Shown one piece after another: positions 32,229-42,048 of a stretch of 64,000 nt of DNA. The first letter of the stretch is position 1, and the number at the start of each line of letters is the position of its first letter. Origin of the DNA: Frondihabitans australicus (GTDB lineage: Bacteria > Actinomycetota > Actinomycetes > Actinomycetales > Microbacteriaceae). Position numbers and translations under genes: made by a program. The DNA is taken from contig NZ_RBKS01000001.1 of the NCBI RefSeq assembly GCF_003634555.1, positions 3,968,001 to 4,032,000 of the forward strand, written 5' to 3'. Below the pieces are notes generated by a model that saw only the letters and a program-made list of their open reading frames with translations, was not told the origin of the DNA and did not search any database.

Positions 32229-35200
32229 ATGAGCGCCCCGACCGTGGCACCCGTCGACACCGCTCACGACGACACAGAGCCCGCCCAGCACGACCTCTTC
32301 GGCCGCGGCCTCCTCTACGTGGTCGTGTTCTCGCTGCAGCTCGTCGTCGGCTCGCTGATCTCGCCGTTCCTCACGCACATCATCAGCCCCGCGCAGTTCG
32401 GCGCCCTGTCGTCGGGCATCGCGCTCTTCCAGGTGCTGAGCGTCGCGGCGCTCATCGGCCTCGACGAGGCCCTGGTGCTGCAGCGCGCGGACGACCGGAA
32501 GTCCGGCGGCGACGACCGCTCCGCGCGCGGCCTGGTCACTGTGGCGATGGCGGTCGCGTTCGGGGTCACCGGTCTCGCCCTGCTCACGCTTCCGCTCTGG
32601 GCCGGGGCGCTCGGGTTCGACGGCTACCACGTCCTGCTCATCGCGGTCATCCTCTGGACGGCGCCGTCGGCGTCGGTCACAGCGATGCTCGCGCTGCTGG
32701 TGGCGCAGGATCGCCTCCGCCCGTTCGCCATCGTGTCGATCATCTCGGCAGTCGGCGGGTCCATCGTCGGCATGGTCCTCCTGCTCACCGTCCACCGCGA
32801 CGCCACCACCTACGCGTGGGGCGGCGTCGTCTGCCAGTTCGTCGCGATGGGCATCGGCATCGCCGTCGTGCGGCCGACGTTCGAGGGCTTCCGCCAGTGG
32901 GCCGTGACCACCCGGGCGGTGCGCCTCGGCGTGCCGCTCGCCCTCGGCAGCCTCGCCTTCTTCGTGCTGAACGCGGGCGACCGCATCGTGATCCAGCGCG
33001 AGCTCGGGTCGGTGCAGGTGGGGCGCTACCAGGTGGCGTACACGATCGGCTCGGCCGTCGTGATCCTGCTGAACTTCACCAACAACGCCTGGACCCCGCA
33101 CTTCGCCGCCCTCAAGAGCGACGTGTCGAGGTACCTCCTGGCGATGCGCTCGCGCGACGAGCTGTACCGCCTGCTGGTGCCGATCGTGATCGCGGTCACC
33201 CTCGCGTCGCCGCTGGCCCTCCGCATCGTCGCTCCCGCCTCGTACGAGCAGTCGGGCCTCACGCTCGTCGTGCTGCTCGTGGCGCTCACGGCGTTCCCGG
33301 TGGCGGCCTCGGGGGCGGCTCAGCGCCTGCTCGTCGTGCAGCGCCGCGGCAAGACCGTGGGGCTCACCGCGGGCATCGCCGCCGTCGTGAACATCGTGGT
33401 CAACCTGATCCTCGTGCCGCCGATGGGCATCACCGGCGCGGCCGTCGCGACCCTCGTGTCGTACACGCTGCTCGCGGTGCTGCAGGTGCAGCTGCTGCCG
33501 GATCGCCGGATGTGGAAGGGCGCCCCGCCGCGCCTCGTTCTCGCCGTCGCCGCCAGCATCGCGATCGCGGCCGCGTCGATGCTGATCCCCGAGACCCTCG
33601 ACTGGAACATCGCGAAGGCCGCCGCCGCGGTCGCCTGCATCCCGTGGTTCGTCGTGCGACTCCTCGCCGCCCGTCGCGGCGCCTCCGAGGCGGTGCCCGG
33701 CGAGGGCGTCGTCACCCTCGACGATCTCGTCGCCGAGGAGCCCGTCGCCGTCGCTCCCGACGCTCGCGACGACCTCGTCGCCGAGGAGACCGTCGCAGAC
33801 GCCCCCGACGACCTCGACACCCTCGCCTCCCTCTTCGACGCCGACCCGACCGGCGCCACCACTCCCGACGACTCTTCGCCCCACACCACCCACCCGAAGG
33901 GGGCGGCCATGGACCAGCTCACCCGCGCACAGCAGCTCGAGGCCGAGGGCCCCGGCCCTCGCCGCATCGTCAGCGTCGACCTCGCGCAGCCGCTGCCCGC
34001 GCTCACCCGCGACTACCGCTACGAGTCGGCCATGGTGGTCGGCTACCGCGGCCGCATCGCCGTCGGCACGGTCGACATCGTGCTCACCGACGACCCGGCG
34101 GACGCCGCTCGCGCCCTCGAGCACCTGCAGAGCATGCCGCTGCCCCGCTCGGCGTCGCCGGTCGCCGTTCCCGACGCCGAGCTGCCCTCGATGTCCGTGG
34201 TCGTCTCCACCGTCGTGGGTCGCACCGAAGACCTCGGCCTGCTCCTCGACGCGTTCGAGCAGCTCGACTACCCCGACGTCGAGTTCATCATCGTCGACAA
34301 CCGGGTGACCCTCCCCGAGAACGACCCGCTGCCCGGACTCATGGCGGGGCGGTCGCGCATGCGGTTCATCCGCGAGTCCCGTCCGGGCGCCGCCGCGGGC
34401 CGGAACGCAGGAGCCGAGGCCGCCCGCGGCGAGATCGTCGCCTTCACCGACGACGACGTCCGCGTCGACGACCAGTGGCTCCGCGTCATCGGCACGCGCT
34501 TCGCGCAGGCCGACCGCATCGACGCACTCACCGGCCTGATCCTTCCGGCCGAGCTGGAGACGCCCGCGCAGATCTGGTTCGAGGGCTACTACGGCGGCTT
34601 CGCCGGCGAGCGCACCTTCGCGCCGCTGCTGCTCGAGCGCGCCTCCGACGTGCCCGCCGTCGCCCGCGGCTCGAAGATCGCCGTCACCGACGTCGACGGC
34701 CGCGAGACGACCCGCTTCCCCGTCTACGGGGTCGGCGCCTACGGCGCCGGCGCGAACATGGCCTTCCGCCGCTCGTCCCTCCAGCGCGTGCGCGGCTTCA
34801 ACCCGGCGATGGGCCCCGGCACGCCGTCGCTCGGCGGCGAGGACCTCGCGACGTTCGTCCGCCTCCTCTGGGAGGGCGGCCGCATGGCGTTCGAGCCCAC
34901 CGCGATCGTCCACCACCGTCACCGCCGCTCGCTGAAGGAGCTCGAGAAGCAGCTCCACGGCTACGGCCTCGGCTTCACCGCGATGATCACGTCGTCGGTG
35001 CTGCAGGACCCTCGGCACCTCGTCTCCCTCGGGTGGCAGGTGCCCGGGGCGGTCGGGCGTCTCGCCGGGAAGGCCGTCGGCCGGCTCCTGCACCAGGGGG
35101 ATGCCGCCGAGACGGCCGCGACCGTGGCGCCGATGGCGTCGGAGGACCTCTCGGGGTCGTTCCCGAAGTCGCTGGTGTCGACCGAGCTGCGCGGGTTCCC

Positions 35201-35324
35201 GCAGGGGCCAGGCGCCTATCTCCGCAGCCGCCGCTGGTGGCGCGAACTGGACCGGAAGCACGAGGGGGCGGGTGCGGCATCGGCCGGCGCCCGCGTGGAG
35301 AGGGAGACGGGGGCTGCGACATGA
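32229..35324 (+). CDS. Fused polysaccharide flippase and family-2 glycosyltransferase
   Basis: A 1031-codon frame joins two usually separate proteins. Residues 1-480 are a Wzx/MATE-type flippase with about 12-14 helices (GRGLLYVVVFSLQLVVGSLISPFL; NAGDRIVIQRELGS). Residues 485-560 are an acidic linker with DDLVAEE twice. From about 560 comes a GT2 transferase: SMSVVVSTVVGRTEDL, PDVEFIIVDNR, RPGAAAGRNAGAE, FTDDDVRVDD (metal-binding Asp) and GGEDLATFVRLLWEGG. The chain could couple sugar addition to lipid-linked export. An ATG at 33909 with AAGGGGG five bases upstream may also start a free GT2 protein. The ATG overlaps nothing upstream; the TGA overlaps the next ATG. Confidence 0.88.
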   Translation: MSAPTVAPVDTAHDDTEPAQHDLFGRGLLYVVVFSLQLVVGSLISPFLTHIISPAQFGALSSGIALFQVLSVAALIGLDEALVLQRADDRKSGGDDRSARGLVTVAMAVAFGVTGLALLTLPLWAGALGFDGYHVLLIAVILWTAPSASVTAMLALLVAQDRLRPFAIVSIISAVGGSIVGMVLLLTVHRDATTYAWGGVVCQFVAMGIGIAVVRPTFEGFRQWAVTTRAVRLGVPLALGSLAFFVLNAGDRIVIQRELGSVQVGRYQVAYTIGSAVVILLNFTNNAWTPHFAALKSDVSRYLLAMRSRDELYRLLVPIVIAVTLASPLALRIVAPASYEQSGLTLVVLLVALTAFPVAASGAAQRLLVVQRRGKTVGLTAGIAAVVNIVVNLILVPPMGITGAAVATLVSYTLLAVLQVQLLPDRRMWKGAPPRLVLAVAASIAIAAASMLIPETLDWNIAKAAAAVACIPWFVVRLLAARRGASEAVPGEGVVTLDDLVAEEPVAVAPDARDDLVAEETVADAPDDLDTLASLFDADPTGATTPDDSSPHTTHPKGAAMDQLTRAQQLEAEGPGPRRIVSVDLAQPLPALTRDYRYESAMVVGYRGRIAVGTVDIVLTDDPADAARALEHLQSMPLPRSASPVAVPDAELPSMSVVVSTVVGRTEDLGLLLDAFEQLDYPDVEFIIVDNRVTLPENDPLPGLMAGRSRMRFIRESRPGAAAGRNAGAEAARGEIVAFTDDDVRVDDQWLRVIGTRFAQADRIDALTGLILPAELETPAQIWFEGYYGGFAGERTFAPLLLERASDVPAVARGSKIAVTDVDGRETTRFPVYGVGAYGAGANMAFRRSSLQRVRGFNPAMGPGTPSLGGEDLATFVRLLWEGGRMAFEPTAIVHHRHRRSLKELEKQLHGYGLGFTAMITSSVLQDPRHLVSLGWQVPGAVGRLAGKAVGRLLHQGDAAETAATVAPMASEDLSGSFPKSLVSTELRGFPQGPGAYLRSRRWWRELDRKHEGAGAASAGARVERETGAAT
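33901..33911 (+). promoter_or_regulatory. Possible internal translation start of the GT2 part
   Basis: AAGGGGGCGGCC precedes the in-frame ATG at 33909 with spacing typical of a good ribosome site. It begins MDQLTRAQQ, right after the linker, where a separate GT2 protein would be expected to start. Confidence 0.45.
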
Positions 35325-36697
35325 GGATTCTGACCGGCACGGAGGTGCTGTCGCCGCAGGGCGGGCTGGAGGTGTGCGTCTTCGAGGACGCCATCGCGCT
35401 CGCCGACGCGGGGCACGACGTCACGCTGCTGTACACGCGCGACGGCTCGCAGCGGCCGTTCTTCGAGCGCGCCGGCGTGCGGCTCTGGGGGCCGGTGCGG
35501 TTCCTGTTCGACCCGCGTCGCGCTGTCAAGGACCTCGCACGCTTCGTGCGCTCCGCCCTCCGCACGCGCCGCCTCGGCGTCGACGTGCTGTGGCTGAACC
35601 GCCCCGAGAACATCATCTGGGCCCAGGTCGTGTCGCGGCTCGCGCGGGTGCCGCTGGTGGTGCACCTGCACCACGCGCCCAACTACCGGTGGGAGCGCCT
35701 GCTCATGCGCGGCGTCGCCCACTCGATCGCCGTCTCGGACTACATGAAGACCGTGTGGACCGACGCTGGCGTCCCCGCCGACCGCATCTCGGTGGTGTCC
35801 AACGCGCTGCCGGCTGGCAAGTACCGCCCGGCCACGCCAGCGCAGAACGCCGCCGCCCGCGAGCGTCTCGGCGTGACCGGCGACGCGCGCGTCGTGCTCT
35901 ACTACGGTCGCATCACGCGGAACAAGGGCGTCCTCACGGCCCTCGAGGCGTGGAAGACCCTCGGCCTCGATCCGTCGCGAGCCGTGCTCGTGCTGGCCGG
36001 CAATCGCGTCGGCGCCGGCTCCGACGACGACCAGGCCATCGGCGAGGCCCTGGAGGCCCTGCAGCCGGGCAGCGTCGTGCGGCTGCCGAACCAGGACGAC
36101 GTCTCCTGGCTCCTGCACGCCGCCGATCTGGTCGTCGCGCCGTCCTGGGAGCCCGAGTCGTTCGGGCGCACCGTCGTCGAGGCGTTCTCGGCCGGGCTCC
36201 CGGCGATCGGGTCCGACCTCGGCGGGGCGCACGACATCCTGAGCGGCCCGCTCGAGCGCTTCAGCGTGCCGTCGCGCGACTCCGGCGCCCTCGCGGCGAA
36301 GATCGAGAGCCTGCTCGACTGGCGCGTCGCGGAGCCCGCGCTCGGCCGCGTCGTCACCTGCGAGGTCGCCCGGCGGTTCTCCTACGACGACCACCTCGCC
36401 GGCATCGTGCGGATCCTCGAGGCCGCCGCCGGCGGCGGACGCGCCCGCGGGCGACGCTCGCCCGTCGGCAACTCCGGAGACGGCGTCGCCCCGGCGCCGT
36501 CCGATGCCCCCGACGCACCCGTATCCGGAGTCGCCGCCGCCCTCGCCGACGAGCGGGCCGCCGCGGCCGCCGGTGACGAGCGCGCCGCCGCCGGCGACGA
36601 GCGACCCGCACGCGCCTCGCGCCCCCTCGACTCCGTTCCCGCCGCCCTGCGCGACAGCGCCCTCCGGCAGACCAGGACCAGTGTGACCATCCGATGA
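35321..36697 (+). CDS. Family-4 glycosyltransferase
   Basis: A 458-residue cytoplasmic GT-B transferase. The N-terminal domain opens MRILTGTEVLSPQGGLEV; the C-terminal domain has VVLYYGRITRNKGVLTALEA and the nucleotide-sugar motif EPESFGRTVVEAFSAGLP (E-x7-E). After about residue 375 the chain ends in an Ala/Glu/Asp-rich tail with repeats of AGDERAA, outside the fold. It adds a hexose to a lipid-linked acceptor in this operon. The ATG overlaps the stop of the flippase-GT2 gene (ATGA), and its own TGA overlaps the next ATG. Confidence 0.9.
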   Translation: MRILTGTEVLSPQGGLEVCVFEDAIALADAGHDVTLLYTRDGSQRPFFERAGVRLWGPVRFLFDPRRAVKDLARFVRSALRTRRLGVDVLWLNRPENIIWAQVVSRLARVPLVVHLHHAPNYRWERLLMRGVAHSIAVSDYMKTVWTDAGVPADRISVVSNALPAGKYRPATPAQNAAARERLGVTGDARVVLYYGRITRNKGVLTALEAWKTLGLDPSRAVLVLAGNRVGAGSDDDQAIGEALEALQPGSVVRLPNQDDVSWLLHAADLVVAPSWEPESFGRTVVEAFSAGLPAIGSDLGGAHDILSGPLERFSVPSRDSGALAAKIESLLDWRVAEPALGRVVTCEVARRFSYDDHLAGIVRILEAAAGGGRARGRRSPVGNSGDGVAPAPSDAPDAPVSGVAAALADERAAAAAGDERAAAGDERPARASRPLDSVPAALRDSALRQTRTSVTIR

Positions 36698-38940
36698 CCC
36701 TTCAGACCGCCAGACCGCTCTCCGTCACCCCGCCGCCGCCCCGCCCCTCGGCCCTCCGCGCGGCCGAGATCGGCCTCGCCGTCTTCGGCATCATCGCCGC
36801 CGTGCTCATCGGGCTCGACGCGCAGGGCGCCGTCCGCACCTGGATCGTCTTCGCGGCGCTGCTGCTCGTGCCCGGGTGGACGCTCCTGCGCCGCTTCCCG
36901 GCGATCGAGCCGGCGACGAGACTCGTGTTCACGGCGATGGGCAGCATCCTTCTCCTCACGCTCGTGGCCGTCACCATGGTCTGGACGCACTTCTGGCATC
37001 CCCGACCCGCGGTCATCGTGATCCTCATCGTCGCCTCGGTGCTCATCGCCCGGAAGCCCGCATTCGACCTGGTCGTCGACGACCCGGTCACCGAGCTCGA
37101 CCCACCGGTCGAAAGCCGCACGCGCGCGGCCGTCCGCTCGGAAGAGCGCTCCGCCCTCGAGAAGCGGGCATGGCCGCTATCGAAGACCGTCACGGCCGCC
37201 TGGGCGACCCTCGTCGTCGCGCTGGGCCTGTGGATCACGGGCATCGCGCTCACGCACGCCACCGACCTCGGCGACTACGGCCTCCTCACCGCCTTCCCGG
37301 CCGTCTGGTACGTCTCGGTCGCTCTGGCGTTCGTGGTCGTCCTGATCGGCCTCTTCGTCCGCCGCCAGGCGCACGGGCTCCTCGCGGCCGGCATCAGCCT
37401 GCTCATCGTGATCCTCTACGCCTCGGCCAACCTCGTCGAGACCGCCCCGCGCCTTCCCTGGGTCTACAAGCACATCGCCGTGACGAACTACATCTACGCG
37501 CACGGCAGCGTGAACCCGTCGATCGACCTCTACAACCGCTGGCCCGGGTTCTTCTCGTTCTCGGCGCAGCTCTCGGCCGCCATCGGCATCCCCGACGCCA
37601 CCGACTACGCGGCCTGGGCCGAGGTGCTCTTCGCCCTCATCGACGGCGCCCTCGTGCTCGCGATCGCCCGCACAATCTCCCGCCACCGCCGCTGGGCCTG
37701 GACCGCCGTCATCGTCTTCACAGTCGGCAACTGGGTCGGCCAGAACTACTACTCGCCGCAGGGCTTCGCATTCATGCTCTACCTGGCGAGCGCACTGGTG
37801 GCCGTGCACGCCCTGGGGGGCGAGCCTCGCCGGCTCCTGCGCAGGATCGAGGGGTTGCTCGCGAGACCCGCGATCCGCCTGGGCAGAGCCGTCAACACCG
37901 AGGTCCTCGGCGTGACCGGTTCGCGGCGCGCGCGCTGGATCGCCATCGCCACGCTCATCGGGCTGCAGCTCGTCATCACGATGGCGCACCAGCTGACGCC
38001 GTACGTGCTGGTGCTGGCGCTGCTGCCGCTGTTCTTCTTCGGGTACCTGCGGCCGCGCTGGGTCGGCATCGTCGTGCTCCTGCTGCCCGTCGCGTACCTC
38101 GTGCCGAACCTGTCGTACGTGCAGCAGCACTTCGGGCTGTTTTCGAGCTTCGACCCGCTGGCGAACGCCACGACGAAGTCGGTCTCGACGGTCGGCGTCT
38201 CGGAGGCGGCGACCCTGCAGAGCCACGGCGTGATCCTGCTCACGGGGCTCGCGGTGCTTCTGGCGATCGCCGGGTTCGTGCGCAGGATCCTCAACGGACA
38301 GGTGCGCACCACGCTGATCGTCGCGTGGCTCGCGGTCGCCCCGGTCTTCACCCTGTTCGGCCAGTCGTACGGCGGCGAGGGCAAGTTCCGCGTCTTCCTG
38401 TTCGGCCTGCCGTTCTACGCGATGGGGGTGTCGTGGCTGTTCTGGCCGGGTCGCCGCCCCAGGGTCCGCCTGGTCGGCATCGTCGCCTCGCTGACGGTGC
38501 TGCTCACGCTCTTCGTGGCGACGTACTTCCAGCCGGAGGCCTCGCTCGTCATCTCGCGCTCCGACGTCCGCGGAGCCCAGTGGCTCGACAAGCGCTTCTC
38601 GGCGAAAGACAGCCAGATCAGTCTCAACGACGACTTCCCGGCGCTGATCGGCCCGAACTACAACCGGTACACGCTGCGCTACAACCAGCAGGTGTCGTTC
38701 GCCGACCTCCAGGCCGAGGCGCCGAAGGTCCTCACCTGGAAGGACTACCTGGAGCAGATGAACGCCGCGACCGCGAAGGGCGGCCACATCTGGTTCACCT
38801 TCTCGACGGCGCAGACCCACGCCGTGCTCGTCGCCGGGACCTTCACGAAGGCCCAGATCGCCTCGTTCGAGCGGAAGGCCGCGGCCATGAGCGTGCTCCG
38901 CTACGACCGCGACGGCGTCACGATCTACGAGAGCAAGTGA
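36694..38940 (+). CDS. Large polytopic membrane protein, probable polymer-forming or GT-C enzyme
   Basis: A 748-residue membrane protein with about 14-16 hydrophobic helices and a soluble C-terminal domain from about residue 625. I do not place it in a named family. A loop after the seventh helix has [13 protein letters not shown], and helices near [10 protein letters not shown] and [11 protein letters not shown] are polar, as in GT-C transferases and Wzy-like polymerases. It is translationally coupled to the GT4 gene before it (ATGA) and to the PIG-L gene after it (TGATG). Its position suggests it polymerises or decorates the exported glycan. Confidence 0.72.
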   Translation: MTLQTARPLSVTPPPPRPSALRAAEIGLAVFGIIAAVLIGLDAQGAVRTWIVFAALLLVPGWTLLRRFPAIEPATRLVFTAMGSILLLTLVAVTMVWTHFWHPRPAVIVILIVASVLIARKPAFDLVVDDPVTELDPPVESRTRAAVRSEERSALEKRAWPLSKTVTAAWATLVVALGLWITGIALTHATDLGDYGLLTAFPAVWYVSVALAFVVVLIGLFVRRQAHGLLAAGISLLIVILYASANLVETAPRLPWVYKHIAVTNYIYAHGSVNPSIDLYNRWPGFFSFSAQLSAAIGIPDATDYAAWAEVLFALIDGALVLAIARTISRHRRWAWTAVIVFTVGNWVGQNYYSPQGFAFMLYLASALVAVHALGGEPRRLLRRIEGLLARPAIRLGRAVNTEVLGVTGSRRARWIAIATLIGLQLVITMAHQLTPYVLVLALLPLFFFGYLRPRWVGIVVLLLPVAYLVPNLSYVQQHFGLFSSFDPLANATTKSVSTVGVSEAATLQSHGVILLTGLAVLLAIAGFVRRILNGQVRTTLIVAWLAVAPVFTLFGQSYGGEGKFRVFLFGLPFYAMGVSWLFWPGRRPRVRLVGIVASLTVLLTLFVATYFQPEASLVISRSDVRGAQWLDKRFSAKDSQISLNDDFPALIGPNYNRYTLRYNQQVSFADLQAEAPKVLTWKDYLEQMNAATAKGGHIWFTFSTAQTHAVLVAGTFTKAQIASFERKAAAMSVLRYDRDGVTIYESK

Positions 38941-39854
38941 TGCGCCGGTTCTGGTTCCTGGCCTGGCGTCGCGTGCGCCGCGCCGCCGCACGCCTGCGGG
39001 CGTGGCGGCAGCGCTCGTCGCTCGCCGCGGTCGCCGTCTCGTCGCTGCCGTCGGGCTCGACCGTCACCGGCGGCACCCTGCGGATCGTCGCGCACCAGGA
39101 CGACGACCTGCTCTTCCAGAGCCTCTCGCTGCAGGCCGACGCCGAGGGCCGCTCGCCCATGACCACGGTGTACCTCACCGCCGGCGACGACGACGACGAG
39201 GAGTGGTACTGGCGCGCCCGCGAGGCCGGCGTCCGCGCCGCCTACGCCGCGATGCTCGGCGTCGGCGACGTGTGGCTCGACGAGGTCCGCTCCCTCGGCG
39301 GCGTCGACGTCGCGCAGGCCACCCTCGCCGCGGCTCCCCGGGTGCGGCTCGTCTTCGTGCGGCTGCCCGACGGCGGGATCGAGGGCCACGGCGGCTCGCG
39401 CTCGGGCGGGGCGTCGCTCCGCAAGCTCTGGGAGGGCGCGCAGGCGACGATCACCTGCGTCGACGGCAGCGCCACGCACACCCTCGCGAGTCTCACGGCG
39501 CTCCTCGGCGAGCTCGTGGCCGAGACCGCACCGCGCAGGATCCTCACGCTCGACCACGTGGGCGAGTTCGGAGACGGAGACCACTCCGACCACCACGTCG
39601 CGGCCTACCTCGCCGAGCAGGTGCACGCCGGCCTCGAGGCCTCAGGCGGGCCCTCGTTCACCGGCTACCGGGGATACACCATCGAGCGGTTCCCGGCCAA
39701 CCTCAGCGCCGAGCAGATCGCCGCGAAGGAGGCCGCGTTCTTCGCCTACGCGGTCTCCGACTACAAGACCTGCTCGTCGATCCGCACCTGCAGCGTCCGC
39801 CCCGAGTCGCTCTGGCTGGCGCGCGAGTACGAGGTGTCGCGGGTCACCGCGTAG
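38940..39854 (+). CDS. PIG-L family deacetylase
   Basis: A 304-residue zinc-dependent N-acetylsugar deacetylase. The first metal motif is [12 protein letters not shown] (usually AHPDDE), the second [11 protein letters not shown] (HxxH); [16 protein letters not shown]-like spacing is normal. The N-terminus is basic with a weakly hydrophobic stretch (residues 5-45), which may tether it to the membrane. It probably removes acetyl groups from the polysaccharide or its lipid-linked precursor. It starts one base inside the preceding stop codon (TGATG) and closes the five-function operon. Confidence 0.88.
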   Translation: MRRFWFLAWRRVRRAAARLRAWRQRSSLAAVAVSSLPSGSTVTGGTLRIVAHQDDDLLFQSLSLQADAEGRSPMTTVYLTAGDDDDEEWYWRAREAGVRAAYAAMLGVGDVWLDEVRSLGGVDVAQATLAAAPRVRLVFVRLPDGGIEGHGGSRSGGASLRKLWEGAQATITCVDGSATHTLASLTALLGELVAETAPRRILTLDHVGEFGDGDHSDHHVAAYLAEQVHAGLEASGGPSFTGYRGYTIERFPANLSAEQIAAKEAAFFAYAVSDYKTCSSIRTCSVRPESLWLAREYEVSRVTA

Positions 39855-39895
39855 CGCCCGGGAACGATCCGGCGCCCGCGGGTGTTGGCACCGGT

Positions 39896-40897
39896 ATGAA
39901 CGCACCGCGCCTGTCGATCCTGGACCTCGCCCCCATCACGCCCGGCGAGACCGTCGCCCAGAGCTTCGAGAACTCGGTGGCTCTGGCGCAGGCCGCCGAG
40001 CGGCACGGCTACGAGCGGGTCTGGTACGCCGAGCACCACAACATGCCGACCATCGCGTCGAGCGCGACGAGCGTGCTGATCGGCCACGTGGCCGGCAAGA
40101 CGGAGTCGATCCGGCTCGGCGCCGGTGGCATCATGCTGCCGAACCACGCGCCGCTCACGATCGCCGAGCAGTTCGGCACGCTGGCGACGCTCTACCCGGG
40201 CCGCATCGACCTGGGGCTCGGCCGCGCGCCCGGCAGCGACCAGGTCACCATGCGCGCCATGCGCCGCGACCCGATGTCGGCCGAGGGGTTCCCGCAGGAC
40301 GTCCTCGAGCTCCAGGGCTACCTCCGCGGCGAGTCCCGCGTGGCCGGGGTGCAGGCGACGCCGGGTGCGGGCACGAACGTGCCGCTGTACATCCTGGGGT
40401 CGTCGATGTTCGGCGCTCAGCTCGCCGCGGCCTACGGGCTCCCGTACGCGTTCGCGTCGCACTTCTCGCCCGACCTGCTGCACCAGGCGGTCGAGTTCTA
40501 CCGCCGCGAGTTCTCGCCCTCGGCGCAGCTCGCCGCCCCGTACGTGATCGCCGGCGTCAACGTCGTCGCGGCCGTCGACCCGCAGAGCGCCCAGGACCAG
40601 TTCGACTCCACGCGCCGCACCCGGGTGCGCGGCATGATCTCGCGGACCCCGGGCTCGCCCGACTACACCGACGAGCAGATCGACATCTTCCTCACCACGC
40701 CGAACGGCCGCCAGATCGCGAACATGATGAAGTACGCCGCCGTCGGCACGCCCGACGAGGTGCGGGCGTACCTCCTCGAGTTCGCCGAAGAGGCCCAGGC
40801 CGACGAGCTGATCATCGCCCACCAGTCGCCGCGGATCGCCGAGCGGCTCGAGTCCGTCGCTCTCACCGCGGACGCGATGCGGGGCGCGGCCGTCTAG
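39896..40897 (+). CDS. LLM-class flavin-dependent oxidoreductase
   Basis: A 333-residue luciferase-like protein of the group with N-terminal [10 protein letters not shown] and [43 protein letters not shown] and [13 protein letters not shown], which is typical of alkanal-monooxygenase-like proteins of unknown substrate. It binds FMN or F420; the family seen here usually FMN. ATG at 39896, no good ribosome site. Its TAG shares the CTAG palindrome with the stop of the convergent LLM gene. Confidence 0.9.
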   Translation: MNAPRLSILDLAPITPGETVAQSFENSVALAQAAERHGYERVWYAEHHNMPTIASSATSVLIGHVAGKTESIRLGAGGIMLPNHAPLTIAEQFGTLATLYPGRIDLGLGRAPGSDQVTMRAMRRDPMSAEGFPQDVLELQGYLRGESRVAGVQATPGAGTNVPLYILGSSMFGAQLAAAYGLPYAFASHFSPDLLHQAVEFYRREFSPSAQLAAPYVIAGVNVVAAVDPQSAQDQFDSTRRTRVRGMISRTPGSPDYTDEQIDIFLTTPNGRQIANMMKYAAVGTPDEVRAYLLEFAEEAQADELIIAHQSPRIAERLESVALTADAMRGAAV

Positions 40898-41958
40898 GCG
40901 GTCGGGGCTCCCGATCCTGCGCCCTGCAGTGTGGGGAGGTTCGGCGACCAGCCGAGCGCCGGAGCGATGTGGTCGGCGACCGTCTGCAGCAGCCGGGCGT
41001 TGTAGTCGACGCCCAGCTGGTTCGGAACGGTGAGCAGGAGCGTGTCGGCGGACTGCACGGCGGCGTCGGCCGCGAGCTGCTCAGCCAGCACGTCGGGCTC
41101 GCCGGCGTAGGTCTTGCCGAAGCGGGCGAGCTCGTCGCCGATGTAGCCGACCTGGTCCTCGTCGTCGCCGCGGCCGCCGAAGTACATCCGGTCGATGTCG
41201 GTCGTGATCGGCATCACGCTCCGGCTGACCGACACGCGGGGTGTGCGCTCCCAGCCGGCCGCCTTCCAGGCGTCACGGAACACCTCGATCTGCCCGGCTT
41301 GGAGGTCGGCGAACGAGTCCCCCGTGTCTTCGGTGAGGAGGGTCGACGACTGCATGTTCATGCCCTGCTCGGCCGCCCACTTCGCAGTAGCGCGTGTGCC
41401 GGAGCCCCACCAGATCCGCTCGCGCAGCGTCTCGGACTGCGGCATGGTCCACAGGCCTCCGGTCTGCCCGCCGGTCATGGTGGGGTTGGCCCTGGCGACC
41501 GCCACGCCCTCGATGGCGCGAAGGAAGACGGCGGTGTGCTGTCTCGCCATGTCGGCGTCTGTCTGACCCTCGCCCGGCACGTACCCAAACGACTCGTACC
41601 CGTGCAGCGCGGTCTCGGGTGACCCCCGGCTCACGCCGAGCTGCAGTCGCGAGTCGCTGATGAGGTCGGTCGCCGCGGCCTCCTCCGCCATGTAGAGCGG
41701 GTTCTCGTAGCGCATGTCGATGACGCCTGTGCCCAGCTCGATGCGCGACGTCCGCGCGGCCATGGCGGCGAGCAGGGGGAACGGCGAAGACAGCTGCCGG
41801 GCGAAGTGGTGCACGCGCACCGACGCGTTGTCGATGCCGATCTCCTCCGCGGCGACCGCGAGCTCGATGGTCTGGGTGAGCACGTCGCGGGCCGTGCGGG
41901 TCTGCGATCCGGGCACGGGCTGGTAGTTCCCGAACGACAGGAATCCGATGCGCTTCAT
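40894..41958 (-). CDS. LLM-class flavin-dependent oxidoreductase
   Basis: A 354-residue luciferase-like protein, distinct from its convergent neighbour. Boxes are [55 protein letters not shown] and [12 protein letters not shown]. The flavin cofactor type and substrate cannot be told. The C-terminal tail [11 protein letters not shown] is formed by a copy of the 12-bp word. The start was set at the conserved MKRIGF (41958); 18 codons further upstream are open but unlike the family. Confidence 0.9.
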   Translation of the reverse strand: MKRIGFLSFGNYQPVPGSQTRTARDVLTQTIELAVAAEEIGIDNASVRVHHFARQLSSPFPLLAAMAARTSRIELGTGVIDMRYENPLYMAEEAAATDLISDSRLQLGVSRGSPETALHGYESFGYVPGEGQTDADMARQHTAVFLRAIEGVAVARANPTMTGGQTGGLWTMPQSETLRERIWWGSGTRATAKWAAEQGMNMQSSTLLTEDTGDSFADLQAGQIEVFRDAWKAAGWERTPRVSVSRSVMPITTDIDRMYFGGRGDDEDQVGYIGDELARFGKTYAGEPDVLAEQLAADAAVQSADTLLLTVPNQLGVDYNARLLQTVADHIAPALGWSPNLPTLQGAGSGAPTA

Positions 41959-42048
41959 ACGCGGCACAACCCGCCCGGGCTCCTGCCCATTCCCGAAATC
42001 ATGCAAACGCATGTACCAGATCGGGGCGCAGGAGCCGAGGCACTCGCC

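Noticed and set aside
33681-33911. A frameshift between flippase and GT2
   Set aside because: The frame stays open through the linker with normal codon use, so the fusion is taken as real; resequencing would settle it.
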